Shown here one piece after another: positions 8,743-17,427 of a DNA stretch of 64,000 nt (its first letter is position 1; each line of letters begins with the position of its first letter). The translations under genes were made by a program, and so were the position numbers. Below the pieces are notes generated by a model, which saw only the letters and a list, made by a program, of their open reading frames with translations, did no database searches and was not told the origin of the DNA. Origin of the DNA: Streptomyces sp. WM6386 (GTDB lineage: Bacteria > Actinomycetota > Actinomycetes > Streptomycetales > Streptomycetaceae); NCBI RefSeq assembly GCF_000972385.1, contig NZ_JXTE01000044.1, positions 11,229-75,228 on the forward strand, given 5' to 3'.

Positions 8743-8847
8743 ATGTTCAGCACCATGGACACCGGCACCACCATCGCCTTCGCGATCTTCGCCACCGCCA
8801 CGATCGCCCTGCTGGTCGGAGCGACGGTGTGGCTCAAGCGCCGCTGA
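8743..8847 (+). CDS. 34-residue single-pass membrane peptide
   Basis: The reading frame encodes 34 residues. After MFSTMDTGT it has one hydrophobic helix (IAFAIFATATIALLVGATVW) and a basic end (LKRR). AAGGAG lies seven bases before the ATG. It follows the HTH gene by 11 bases in the same direction, so it is probably the third gene of that unit. Its size and the strong ribosome site make it a credible small protein rather than chance. Function unknown. Confidence 0.6.
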   Translation: MFSTMDTGTTIAFAIFATATIALLVGATVWLKRR

Positions 8848-8916
8848 GCCCCTCGGACCGGCGAGGAAACGAGGAAGGGTGAGGAAACGAGGAAGGGTGA
8901 GGCAGCGCGCGCCCGG

Positions 8917-10170
8917 TCAGGCCCGGTGTCCCGCCCGTGCCCGCTTCTTCTTCGCCCCGTTCGGCCACAACCGCGGCTTCCGCTTGGCCGCGAGGTCCTC
9001 GATCCAGCCCACACCGAGGATCGCCAGCGCGATCAGCGGCCAGACCAGGAAGAACATCCAGATCATGTACGTCGAGTCCAGCGCGGACACCGCACCGTCG
9101 CTCTGCATGAACGGCAGCTCGTAGAGCCGGTCGAGGATCGGGACCGTGGCCATGATCAGCATGTTGTGCCAGAGGTAGATCGTGACCGCGCGGTTGTTGG
9201 AGAGCGTGACCAGCTTGTCCCACTTCGCCAGCCGGCCGGGCAGCTCCTGCCAGGACGGGGAGTACTGGAGCAGGATCACCACGAAACCGAAGGACCAGGT
9301 CGCCTGGGCCAGCGGGATGTCGTTGAGGTCCCAGCCGTCGGGGCCCAGATGGCCCGATGCCCACCACAGGCCGAACGCCATCAGCAGCACCGAGCAGGAG
9401 ACCGCGAGATAGCGCGGGACCTTGGCCAGCAGACCCTCGTGATGGGCGAAGCCCATGACCCAGCAGCCGCCGTAGACGGCGAAGTCGGTGACCGCGTTGC
9501 CGGTTTCGCCCGGGATGGAGACAAGTCCCGTACCCACCACGGCCGTCAGCCCCAGCGGGGCGAGCAGTGTCGGCCACGGCGCCCGGCGGAACGCCCACAG
9601 CAGGAGGGGGGAGGCGACGACGAACCAGAGGTAGGCCCGCAGATACCAGAGCGGTCCCGCCGCCTGTACGGCCCAGGTGTTCTCCAGCAGCCCGGACTCG
9701 GAGCCGATGCTCCACGGGAAGGGCGGGGCGCCGAGCGGGATGACGTAGTTGACCATCTCGACCAGGCCCCAGGCCCCGCCGTGGTCCGGATCCTTCGACA
9801 GGTTCCAGCCGCCCGCGAACAGCAGCACCAGCACCACCGCGCTGAACGCCCACAGCGGCGGGAGGAGCCTCCTGATCCGGCCCCGGATCACCCCCCACGC
9901 CGGACGCTTCAGCGAGCGCGCCATCAGTGAGCCCGCGAGCGCGAACATCACGCCCATGGAGGGGAACAGGACCGTCAGCCAGGCCCAGCCGAACAGGTGG
10001 TAGGCGACCACGCGGACCAGGGCGATCGAGCGCAGCAGATCCAGGTAGCGGTCGCGGCCCGGCTTCTTCGGTGCGGCCGCGGCGGGTGCGGGCACCGTCG
10101 GCGCGGGCGTGGCAGGTACGTCGTACGACTGTGTGTGTCCGTGGGTCATCCCACTGGCTCCCTGGGTCAT
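8917..10170 (-). CDS. Membrane-bound acyltransferase (acyltransferase 3 family)
   Basis: The 417-residue protein has a Pro/Ala-rich cytoplasmic N-terminus followed by about ten TM helices. It begins the family signature with RDRYLDLLRSIALVRVVAYH, in which the conserved R and H are present. Family members O-acylate sugars at the membrane. ATG 10170 is chosen because GGAGG lies eight bases upstream and ATGA overlaps the stop of matB (10167-10170); an in-frame ATG at 10149 is the alternative. The overlap implies coupled translation with the polysaccharide synthase. O-acylation of the MatAB polymer is therefore a reasonable inference. Confidence 0.88.
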   Translation of the reverse strand: MTQGASGMTHGHTQSYDVPATPAPTVPAPAAAAPKKPGRDRYLDLLRSIALVRVVAYHLFGWAWLTVLFPSMGVMFALAGSLMARSLKRPAWGVIRGRIRRLLPPLWAFSAVVLVLLFAGGWNLSKDPDHGGAWGLVEMVNYVIPLGAPPFPWSIGSESGLLENTWAVQAAGPLWYLRAYLWFVVASPLLLWAFRRAPWPTLLAPLGLTAVVGTGLVSIPGETGNAVTDFAVYGGCWVMGFAHHEGLLAKVPRYLAVSCSVLLMAFGLWWASGHLGPDGWDLNDIPLAQATWSFGFVVILLQYSPSWQELPGRLAKWDKLVTLSNNRAVTIYLWHNMLIMATVPILDRLYELPFMQSDGAVSALDSTYMIWMFFLVWPLIALAILGVGWIEDLAAKRKPRLWPNGAKKKRARAGHRA

Positions 10171-12362
10171 CCCACCGGCCTCCGATCGCTTCCGCCGGCC
10201 GTCCGCTGACGCGGTACCGCGCCGCCGGGTGCCTCGACGACACCGGTGCGCCGCAGCTTCTGCCAGCGCAGCCGGCCGCCGGTCAGGGCGGTGATCCAGG
10301 ACTGGAGGAGGACGACGTACATGAGCTGGCGGTACAGGATCTGCTGGAGCGGCAGCGAGATGAGGTGGGTCATGCGTTCGCGGTCGAGGCGGAAGGCGTA
10401 GGCCGCGCAGACCAGCTGGATCGCCAGGACGCCCAGCCAGGCCACGACCGTCTTCTGGGTGGGGCCGAAGACCAGGCCGTAGATCAGGAACACGTCGATC
10501 AGCGGGGCCAGCAGCGGCGCCAGGACCATGAAGAGCGAGACCAGCGGCAGGCCGACCCGGCCGAAGCGGCCCGACGGTCCCCGTTCCACCAGTGCCCTGC
10601 GGTGCTTCCAGATCGCCTGCATGGTGCCGTACGACCAGCGGTAGCGCTGCGACCACAACTGCTGGACGGTCTCCGGCGCCTCGGTCCAGGCCCGTGCCTT
10701 CTCGGCGTAGACGACCCGCCAGCCGTCGCGGTGCATCGCCATGGTGATGTCGGTGTCCTCGGCGAGCGTGTCGTCGCTCATGCCGCCGACCCGCTCCAGA
10801 GCCGACCTCCGGAAGGCTCCGACGGCGCCCGGGATGGTCGGCATGCAGCGCAGGATGTCGTACATACGGCGGTCCAGGTTGAAGCCCATCACGTACTCGA
10901 TGTGCTGCCAGGCGCCGATGAGGGAGTCCCGGTTGCCGACCTTGGCGTTGCCGGCCACGGCTCCGACGCGCGGGTCGCCGAAGGGCTGGACCAGTTCGCG
11001 GACGGTGGACGGCTCGAAGACGGTGTCGCCGTCCATCATCACGATGATGTCGTAACGGGCGTTGGCCATACCGCGGTTGAGCGCGGCGGGCTTGCCCGCG
11101 TTCAGCTGGCGGACCACCCGCACGTTCGGCAGGCCCATCGCCTCCACGATCCGCGCGGTGCCGTCACTGGAGCCGTCGTCGATGACGATGACCTCGATGG
11201 GGTGTTCGCTCGCCATCAGGGAACGGACGGTGTTCTCGATGCACTTGGCCTCGTTGTACGCCGGCACCAGCACCGACACCGGTTCGAAGACCGGGTTCCC
11301 CCAGCGGAAGCCGCGGCGCCGCACCCGGCGGGCGTGGACGCCGGACAGGAGGAGCATCAGGACGAAGCGGCTGATGACGAGGAAGCCGATGATCGCGAGG
11401 GCGACCACCAGTACGGCGGTGATGTTGTCGGAGGCGCCGACCAGGAAGACCCACGCCTTGCCCTTCCACAGCTCGGCTCCGGTGACCTGGGTGTGCGCGC
11501 TGGGTGCGCCGAGCGCCTCGGTGAGGCTGTCGAACTCGTAGCCGTCGGCCTTCAGCTGGGGCAGCAGCCGGTCGAGCGCCTGCACGGTCTGGTGGCGGTC
11601 GCCGCCGGAGTCGTGCATCAGGACGATCGCGCCCTTGCCGCCCTTGGGCGTGGCCTTGCGGATGATCTCCTCGACGCCGGGCTTGCGCCAGTCCTCGCTG
11701 TCGGTGTTGTTGACGATGGTGATGTAGCCGCGGGTGCCGATGTACTCGGTGACCGGCCAGGACTTGTTGTCCATGGCGTCGGCGAAGGAGGAGTACGGCG
11801 GGCGGAAGAGCGAGGTGCGGATGCCGGCGGCGCCGGTGATCGCGAGCTGGTTCTGGGACAGCTCCCAGTCGACCCGCTTCTTCGACTGGTAGGACAGGTC
11901 GGGGTGGTTGAAGGTGTGCAGGCCGACCTCATGGCCCTCTTCGACCATGCGCCGCACCAGGTCCGGATAGCGCGAGGCCATGGTGCCGGTGACGAAGAAG
12001 ACCGCGTGGGCGTGGTGCTCCTTCAGCACGTCCAGGACCTTCGGGGTCCATTCCGGGTCCGGGCCGTCGTCGAACGTGAGGACGAGGCGGTGGTCCCTGA
12101 GGCTCAGGCTCTGGGTGCGGCCGCTGCGGGTGTCGATGACCGGCCCGCCCTCGAGGATCTCCTCCGGGACCTTGTCGGAGGCGGCGGGGGCCTGGATGCG
12201 GTGGTCGGCGAGGATCTCGCTGTGGACGTAGCCGCGCAGCATCAGCATCGCCATCATGGCGACGAGGATCAGGCAGGGCAGCAGCAGGCGCATGGGCAGG
12301 CGGCGCCGAGAGCCGTCGCGGGCTCGGGACGCGGCCCCGGGACGGCGGGAACGGGTTGCCAT
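10167..12362 (-). CDS. matB: MatB-like bifunctional polysaccharide deacetylase / family 2 glycosyltransferase
   Basis: The 731-residue protein has an N-terminal TM anchor (about 24-43) and a NodB-type deacetylase domain with LTFDDGPD (D98, D99), HTFNHP (H149, H153) and RPPY (187-190). A TM pair follows near 303-340. Next is a processive GT2 domain with IDDG (395-397), MDGD (443-446), AEDTD (535-539) and QRYRW (572-576), then C-terminal membrane helices. In S. coelicolor and S. lividans, MatAB makes a poly-beta-1,6-N-acetylglucosamine-like extracellular polymer needed for pellet formation. All catalytic motifs are intact. Its ATG shares one base with the matA stop. Confidence 0.92.
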   Translation of the reverse strand: MATRSRRPGAASRARDGSRRRLPMRLLLPCLILVAMMAMLMLRGYVHSEILADHRIQAPAASDKVPEEILEGGPVIDTRSGRTQSLSLRDHRLVLTFDDGPDPEWTPKVLDVLKEHHAHAVFFVTGTMASRYPDLVRRMVEEGHEVGLHTFNHPDLSYQSKKRVDWELSQNQLAITGAAGIRTSLFRPPYSSFADAMDNKSWPVTEYIGTRGYITIVNNTDSEDWRKPGVEEIIRKATPKGGKGAIVLMHDSGGDRHQTVQALDRLLPQLKADGYEFDSLTEALGAPSAHTQVTGAELWKGKAWVFLVGASDNITAVLVVALAIIGFLVISRFVLMLLLSGVHARRVRRRGFRWGNPVFEPVSVLVPAYNEAKCIENTVRSLMASEHPIEVIVIDDGSSDGTARIVEAMGLPNVRVVRQLNAGKPAALNRGMANARYDIIVMMDGDTVFEPSTVRELVQPFGDPRVGAVAGNAKVGNRDSLIGAWQHIEYVMGFNLDRRMYDILRCMPTIPGAVGAFRRSALERVGGMSDDTLAEDTDITMAMHRDGWRVVYAEKARAWTEAPETVQQLWSQRYRWSYGTMQAIWKHRRALVERGPSGRFGRVGLPLVSLFMVLAPLLAPLIDVFLIYGLVFGPTQKTVVAWLGVLAIQLVCAAYAFRLDRERMTHLISLPLQQILYRQLMYVVLLQSWITALTGGRLRWQKLRRTGVVEAPGGAVPRQRTAGGSDRRPVG

Positions 12363-13267
12363 CAGACGGTGCTCTCCGGGGGCGGTGTCGTGGAGCTGAG
12401 GGGCGCGGATTCGTTCGCGCTGCCGGCCACCGTGTCGGTGCCGGTGCCCCCGATGTCGCCGCCCTGCGTCTCCGTCGGGTCGGGCGTGGGCTCCTCGGTG
12501 GGCGTCGGCTCGGGCGGACTGCTCGTCGCCGGGTCGGTCGGGTCGGGGTCCGGGGTGGGGTTGCTGCCGGTGCCCGAGGTGGTCTTCGTCGCCGTCGGCT
12601 CCGGGTCCGCCGTGGTGCCCGGGTCCTGGACGGTCGCGGTGGCGCCGGGCGCGGTGGCGCCGGCGCTCGGCGACGCCGTCGTGGCGTCGCTCGGGGACGG
12701 TGAGACACCGGGCGAGAGACTGCCCCCGTCGGTGGGCAGGACCGTCTCCCCGGGCAGCGGGGAGTTCTCGACCTGGCCGGCCTCCTGGCCCTCGCCCTGG
12801 CCCGGCACGGGCAGCCACGGGGCGTTGGAGTTACCCGACAGCAGGGTCGTGACGATGACCACGGCGTAGATCGCGCAGGCAAGTCCGACGAAGATGCCGA
12901 TACGGCGGTATCTGCGGCTTCTGCGGCCCGACTCGTCGACGAAGACCGGGCCGTCGGAGCCCTCCGCGATGTCGCCGCCGGCCTGGCCGACGATGCGGTT
13001 GTCGGCCCGCAGGGCGACGGCGTCCAGCTGGACGGTCACCTCGTGCGGGTCGTGGGTGTTGCTCCAGGGGTCGGCGAGGGCCGCCCCCTCGGGGCTCACC
13101 CTGGGCAGCACCTCGGTCTGGTCCGCCGACGCGAGGACATCCGCTCCTCTTGTCTCCGGAAAAGCCTGGGTGCCGTCCCCCGGCGCGGGGAACCCCCTGG
13201 TCCCGGCGGCCACCGAGGGCCATTCCGGTTGGGCGTCTTCTCGCCAATTGCTCTCGCGCACGCACAT
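12362..13267 (-). CDS. matA: MatA-like single-pass membrane protein with Pro/Thr/Ser-rich outer tail
   Basis: The 301-residue protein has a cytoplasmic N-terminus of about 120 residues, a basic stop-transfer flank (RRSRRYRR), and one TM helix (GIFVGLACAIYAVVIVTTLL). An extracytoplasmic tail of about 150 residues is dominated by Pro, Thr, Ser, Asp and Glu, as in wall-spanning linkers. Its place before matB, with a one-base overlap, fits the matA gene known to be required with matB for hyphal aggregation. A GTG two codons in (13261) has better ribosome-site spacing and may be the true start. The tail is low complexity, so sequence searches alone would be weak evidence. Confidence 0.8.
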   Translation of the reverse strand: MCVRESNWREDAQPEWPSVAAGTRGFPAPGDGTQAFPETRGADVLASADQTEVLPRVSPEGAALADPWSNTHDPHEVTVQLDAVALRADNRIVGQAGGDIAEGSDGPVFVDESGRRSRRYRRIGIFVGLACAIYAVVIVTTLLSGNSNAPWLPVPGQGEGQEAGQVENSPLPGETVLPTDGGSLSPGVSPSPSDATTASPSAGATAPGATATVQDPGTTADPEPTATKTTSGTGSNPTPDPDPTDPATSSPPEPTPTEEPTPDPTETQGGDIGGTGTDTVAGSANESAPLSSTTPPPESTV

Positions 13268-13413
13268 CCCCCCACGGGACAGTTCTGGGTGCGCATACGA
13301 CGCCGAGCACTCGTCGATCGAACCGAGCCCCCACCCGGCCCGAGCGCCCCCTTTACCACAGCGTGCTCAGGCCACGAATGTAGCGCACCGGCGGCCGATG
13401 TGTTTGGCATGTG

Positions 13414-14385
13414 TCAGTTGTGGACATTGATGATCTTCATGTCGATGGCCGGAATCCATGCCCCGGCGGGCCGGTGAAGCCATCCCTCGGCCGCCGAGAG
13501 CTCGGCCGCCGCCCGACGCAGAGCGTCGATTCCGGGGTGCACCAGCCCCTTGCGCCACACCAGTGACACCGGTGACAGTGGCACCGGATCGACGAGCGGG
13601 CGCAGCACGGCGTTCGGCATGGCTGGAAAGTCCACTACCGCGAGGACCGGATTACGTGTTCTGGCCATGACACGCCGGAACTCCTCGTGGCCGACCGCGA
13701 GCGGCGCGGGCGAGGCGACCTCGATCCCCCGTCCGTCGAACAGCCGACGCGCGAGATCCGTCCATTCCGGCGTACGAGGATTTCCGGCCCCCGCGTACAC
13801 GTCCTCCCCCGCCAGCTCCGCCAGCGGCACCTGCGCCGACGCCGCCAGCCGGTGGTCCTCGGGCAGCACGACCGCCATGGGCTCGAACCGGACGATCTGG
13901 TGGTCGAGGCCCGCCCGCAGCCCCGGCGCCAGCCCCGCGTACCGGCCGAAGGAGGCGTCGAGGCGGCCCGCGAGCACCTCGGCCGCCGCACCGGTCAGCC
14001 CACTCTCGTAGCGGGCCATCAGCTCGATGTCGGGGGCGAGTTCGCGGGCCCGGTGCAGCACCCGGCTGCCGGTGCCCAGGCCCGGTGAGTTGATGTCGAC
14101 CAGCAGTGGCCGGACCGGTCCGAAGGCGGCGAGCAGCGCGTCCTGCGCGTCCAGGACCCGGCGGGCGTGCGGCACCAGCCGCTCCCCGTCGGCCGTCAGC
14201 ATCACCTGCCGGGTGGTCCGTACGAACAGCTCGGCGCCCAGCTCCCGCTCCAGCCGCCGTACGTCCCGGCTGAGCGCCTGCTGGGCGACGTAGAGCCGGG
14301 CCGCGGCACGGGTGAAGTGCAGTTCCTCGGCGACGGCGAGGAAAGCGCGCAGGAGGCGGGGGTCGAGGTGGGGCGGGGCGGGCAT
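13414..14385 (-). CDS. LysR-family transcriptional regulator
   Basis: The 323-residue protein has an N-terminal winged HTH (LLRAFLAVAEELHFTRAAAR and QQALSRDVRRLERELGAELF) and a periplasmic-binding-like effector domain from about residue 95. Length and domain order are standard. It is divergent from the MFS exporter at 14513, with 127 bases between the two starts, the classic layout for LysR control of a transporter. It also lies upstream of matA on the same strand, so a role in the polysaccharide operon cannot be excluded. The effector is unknown. Confidence 0.92.
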   Translation of the reverse strand: MPAPPHLDPRLLRAFLAVAEELHFTRAAARLYVAQQALSRDVRRLERELGAELFVRTTRQVMLTADGERLVPHARRVLDAQDALLAAFGPVRPLLVDINSPGLGTGSRVLHRARELAPDIELMARYESGLTGAAAEVLAGRLDASFGRYAGLAPGLRAGLDHQIVRFEPMAVVLPEDHRLAASAQVPLAELAGEDVYAGAGNPRTPEWTDLARRLFDGRGIEVASPAPLAVGHEEFRRVMARTRNPVLAVVDFPAMPNAVLRPLVDPVPLSPVSLVWRKGLVHPGIDALRRAAAELSAAEGWLHRPAGAWIPAIDMKIINVHN

Positions 14386-14512
14386 CCGGCGAAGCTACAA
14401 CGGAGGTGCGTGGATCGGCTCCAGGAATTCCCGCGGATTCACAACCGGGAGGCGTGAATGCCCACCGATCAGGTGTTGGACTCCTTGATCACTCCCGGGC
14501 GACGGTGGACGC

Positions 14513-15913
14513 ATGCCGCAACCCCTGTTCACCACGACCGCGGACACGCTCGTCGCCGTCGACTTCACCCCCCGGACCCGCCACCGGGAACCCGGCCCCT
14601 ACCGCCGTCTCTTCACCCACCCCGGCACCCGCGCCTTCACCGTCGGAAACCTCCTCGCCCGCCTGCCCATGGGCATGTTCAGCGTGAGCGCGGTCATCAT
14701 GATCGTCGCCGCGCGTGACTCGTACGCCCTCGCCGGCGCCGTCACCGCGACCGGCCTGGCGGCGACCGCGCTGGTCGCGCCCTGGACGGCACGGCTCGTC
14801 GACCGGTACGGGCAGGCCCGGATCGCCGTACCGGCAACGCTGCTCGCGGCGCTGGGCTCGCTCGCCCTGGTGCTGTGCGTCCACCGGGGCGCCCCCGACT
14901 GGACGTTGTTCGCCGCGTACGCCGCCACCGCCACCACCCCCAACACCGGCGGCATGTCCCGGGCCCGCTGGAACCATCTGCTCAGGGGCGACGACAAGGC
15001 CCTGCACACCGCGAACTCCTTCGAACAGGCCGCGGACGAACTGTGCTTCATGCTGGGCCCGGTGCTGGCCGTACTGCTGTGCAGTTCGCTCTTCCCGGAG
15101 GCGGGGACGCTCGTCGGGGTGGCCCTGCTGGTGACCGGGATCCTGGTGTTCGCGGCACAGCGGTCGACGGAACCGCCGGTGTCCGGGGCGCTCCAGAGGG
15201 CCAAGGCCCCGCTCCGCGCCCCCGGCATCCCTGCGCTCCTCGTCATCTGCCTCGCCATGGGCGCGGTGTTCGGGTCCATGGAGGTCGTCACCCTCGCGTT
15301 CGCGGACGTCCAGGGACACCCCTCGGCGGCCGGTGTCGTCCTGGCTCTCCAGGCGGCCGGTTCCTGCGCGGCCGGCCTGCTGTACGGCGCGTGGAAACCG
15401 TCCGGTCCGGCCGAGCACCGCTACCCGTGGTGCGTGGCCGCGATGACCGCGCTGATGACCCTGCCGCTGCTCGCCGCGTCCCTGACCGGATCCCTGCTCG
15501 TCCTCGCGGCCGCGCTGCTGATCGCCGGGATGGCGACGGCGCCGACGATGGTCACGGGTCTGACACTCGTCCAGGAACGCACCCCCGAGGGCCGCCTCAA
15601 CGAGGGCATGACCCTCGCGGTGACCGGCCTCCTCGGCGGGATCGCCGGGGGCAGTGCGATCGGCGGCTGGACGGCCGAACACGTGTCGGCGACGGCGGGA
15701 TTCGGGGTACCGGTGGCTGCGGCCGCGGTGGCGCTGGTGATCACGTCGTGGTGTTTCGCCCCCGCCACCCTTACCCGTTCCCATCCCCAAGGGGCTGCCG
15801 CCCCTTCGACCCCCGCTCCAGGCATCTCAGCCCGTCCGACGTTTGAGGACGAGGCCCCTTCAGGGCCGAAGCGGGGGTCTGGGGGCGGCAGCCCCCAGGG
15901 ACGGGACGGGTAG
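14513..15913 (+). CDS. MFS transporter, probably an exporter
   Basis: The 466-residue protein has about twelve TM helices, with LPMGMFSVSAVIMIVAAR near the N-terminus and the cytoplasmic loop motif ARLVDRYGQARI between helices 2 and 3. It resembles actinobacterial drug-type MFS exporters, though the substrate cannot be assigned. The last ~45 residues (from about SHPQGAAAP onward) are encoded by a dispersed intergenic repeat at 15782-15905. The natural protein probably once ended near residue 420 and the frame was extended by the repeat. It is divergent from the LysR gene. Confidence 0.88.
   Translation: MPQPLFTTTADTLVAVDFTPRTRHREPGPYRRLFTHPGTRAFTVGNLLARLPMGMFSVSAVIMIVAARDSYALAGAVTATGLAATALVAPWTARLVDRYGQARIAVPATLLAALGSLALVLCVHRGAPDWTLFAAYAATATTPNTGGMSRARWNHLLRGDDKALHTANSFEQAADELCFMLGPVLAVLLCSSLFPEAGTLVGVALLVTGILVFAAQRSTEPPVSGALQRAKAPLRAPGIPALLVICLAMGAVFGSMEVVTLAFADVQGHPSAAGVVLALQAAGSCAAGLLYGAWKPSGPAEHRYPWCVAAMTALMTLPLLAASLTGSLLVLAAALLIAGMATAPTMVTGLTLVQERTPEGRLNEGMTLAVTGLLGGIAGGSAIGGWTAEHVSATAGFGVPVAAAAVALVITSWCFAPATLTRSHPQGAAAPSTPAPGISARPTFEDEAPSGPKRGSGGGSPQGRDG
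15782..15905. repeat. Dispersed Streptomyces repeat with large stem-loop, overlapping the MFS gene end
   Basis: The segment contains the recognisable core CGTCCGACGTTTGAGGACGA followed by GAAGCGGGGGTCTGGGGGCG. The left part (CCCCAAGGGGCTGCCGCCCC) is roughly inverted relative to the right end (GGGGGCGGCAGCCCCCAGGG), giving a long imperfect stem. I know this as a frequent intergenic repeat in Streptomyces chromosomes, from memory. It lies in frame with the MFS coding sequence. It may terminate transcription before the sugar operon. Confidence 0.65.
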
Positions 15914-16033
15914 GGGCGGCGGGGGCGAAACACTCCGCCACAACGCCGACAGCCGCTTGATCGACCCGTCGAACCCGCCCCCCAATTCGCGCGCACCCCA
16001 TTGACGCCCTCACAGCCCGCACATACCTTCGCC

Positions 16034-16072
16034 CGTCGAAGCGCTTCGACGTCACGCATCGAATCGATTCGA
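16034..16072 (+). promoter_or_regulatory. Two palindromic LacI-type operators upstream of the alpha-xyloside operon
   Basis: CGTCGAAGCGCTTCGACG (16034-16051) and TCGAATCGATTCGA (16059-16072) are both perfect palindromes with a central CG or its relative, as LacI-family operators have. Their centres are 23 bases apart, about two helical turns. They end about 60 bases before the binding-protein start. The LacI-type repressor encoded at 21449 in the same operon is the probable ligand. Confidence 0.75.
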
Positions 16073-16131
16073 CGAACCGTTGCGTGACGCCCCCCAGCAC
16101 CATCCGGCTCCGACTTCCCTGGAGGCACGGG

Positions 16132-17427
16132 ATGTTGACGGCACGAAGGCGTGTGATGGCGACGGCGGTGGCCCTGACCGGGTCACTGCTCCTGGCCTCC
16201 TGCGGAGACTCGGACAGTGGGTCCTCCGAGGACGGCAAGACGCTCAAACTGTGGCATTACGAGGCACCCAACAGCGCGATGGGGCAGGCCTGGGACGAGG
16301 CGATCAAGGAGTTCAAGGCCAAGCACCCGGGCGTGAAGGTGGAGTTCGAGGCGAAGGGCTTCGAACAGATCCAGAAGACCGCCCCGATGGTCCTCAACTC
16401 CTCCGACGCACCCGACGTCATGGAGTACAACAAGGGCAACGCGACGGCGGGCCTCCTGTCCAAGCAGGGGCTCCTCACCGATCTCACCCAAGAGGCGACC
16501 ACCCGCGGCTGGGACAAGAAACTCAGCGCGAGCGTCCGCACCACCAGCGTGTACGACACCAACGGCGTGATGGGCTCCGGCAAGTGGTACGGCGTCCCCA
16601 ACTACGCCGAGTACACGATGGTCTTCTACAACAAGGACCTCTTCGCGAAGTACGGCATCGCCGAACCGAAGACGTTCGACGAACTGACCGCCGCGATGGA
16701 CAAGTTCGTCCAGAACAAGGTCACCCCACTCGCCAACGCCGGCGCCGAGTACATCGCCCAGCAGTACCTCTACCAGCTCGCCCTGTCGAAGGCCGACCGC
16801 TCCTGGGTCGACTCGTACGAGCTCTACAAGGGCAAGACCGACTTCCACGACACCGCCTGGAGCTACGCCGCCGACACCTTCGCGGACTGGGTGAAGAAGG
16901 GCTACATCGCCAAGACCACCAGCAGCGCCAAGGCCGAGGACGCGGGCGTCTCCTTCATCCAGGGCAAGTCGCCGATCCTGTTCTCCGGCAGCTGGTGGTA
17001 CGGCCGCTTCGTCGACGAGGCGAAGTTCGACTGGGGCACCTTCCTGTGGCCCGACTCGAACCTCACCCTCGGCTCCGGCGGCAACCTCTGGGTCGTCCCC
17101 AAGGGCGCCAAGAACAAGAAGCTGGCCTACGACTTCATCGACATCACCATGTCGAAGAAGATCCAGAACCTGCTCGGCAACAAGGGCGGTGTCCCGGTCG
17201 CGGCCGACGCGAGCGCCATCACCGACGCGAAGTCGAAGGCCCTCATCGACAACTTCAACGTCCTCTCCGAACGTGACGGCCTGGCCTTCTATCCCGACTG
17301 GCCGGTCCCCGGCTACTACGACGTCCTCGTCTCCGAGACCCAGAAGCTGATCACGAGCAGCGAGAAGCCGGACGGCTATCTGGACGCCCTCCAGGAGGCG
17401 TACGACAAGGGCGCGCCGAAGCAATGA
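16132..17427 (+). CDS. Sugar ABC transporter substrate-binding lipoprotein (family 1)
   Basis: The 431-residue protein has a signal peptide with lipobox LLASC (Cys24), so it is tethered outside the membrane. The mature part is a two-lobed solute-binding fold with typical segments LKLWHYEAPNSAMGQAWDEA and NYAEYTMVFYNKDLFAKYG. The ATG at 16132 has GGAGG seven bases upstream; an upstream ATG at 16084 lacks this and would spoil the signal peptide. It is the first gene of an operon with two permeases and an alpha-xylosidase, so alpha-xylose-containing oligosaccharides are the likely ligand. Its stop overlaps the first permease start (ATGA). Confidence 0.92.
   Translation: MLTARRRVMATAVALTGSLLLASCGDSDSGSSEDGKTLKLWHYEAPNSAMGQAWDEAIKEFKAKHPGVKVEFEAKGFEQIQKTAPMVLNSSDAPDVMEYNKGNATAGLLSKQGLLTDLTQEATTRGWDKKLSASVRTTSVYDTNGVMGSGKWYGVPNYAEYTMVFYNKDLFAKYGIAEPKTFDELTAAMDKFVQNKVTPLANAGAEYIAQQYLYQLALSKADRSWVDSYELYKGKTDFHDTAWSYAADTFADWVKKGYIAKTTSSAKAEDAGVSFIQGKSPILFSGSWWYGRFVDEAKFDWGTFLWPDSNLTLGSGGNLWVVPKGAKNKKLAYDFIDITMSKKIQNLLGNKGGVPVAADASAITDAKSKALIDNFNVLSERDGLAFYPDWPVPGYYDVLVSETQKLITSSEKPDGYLDALQEAYDKGAPKQ

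Noticed and set aside
9927-12869. Very long rightward open frame of about 980 codons
   Set aside because: It lies opposite matB and the acyltransferase, both with clear catalytic motifs. Its translation is Arg/Asp/Gly-rich without domains. It is a GC-bias shadow.
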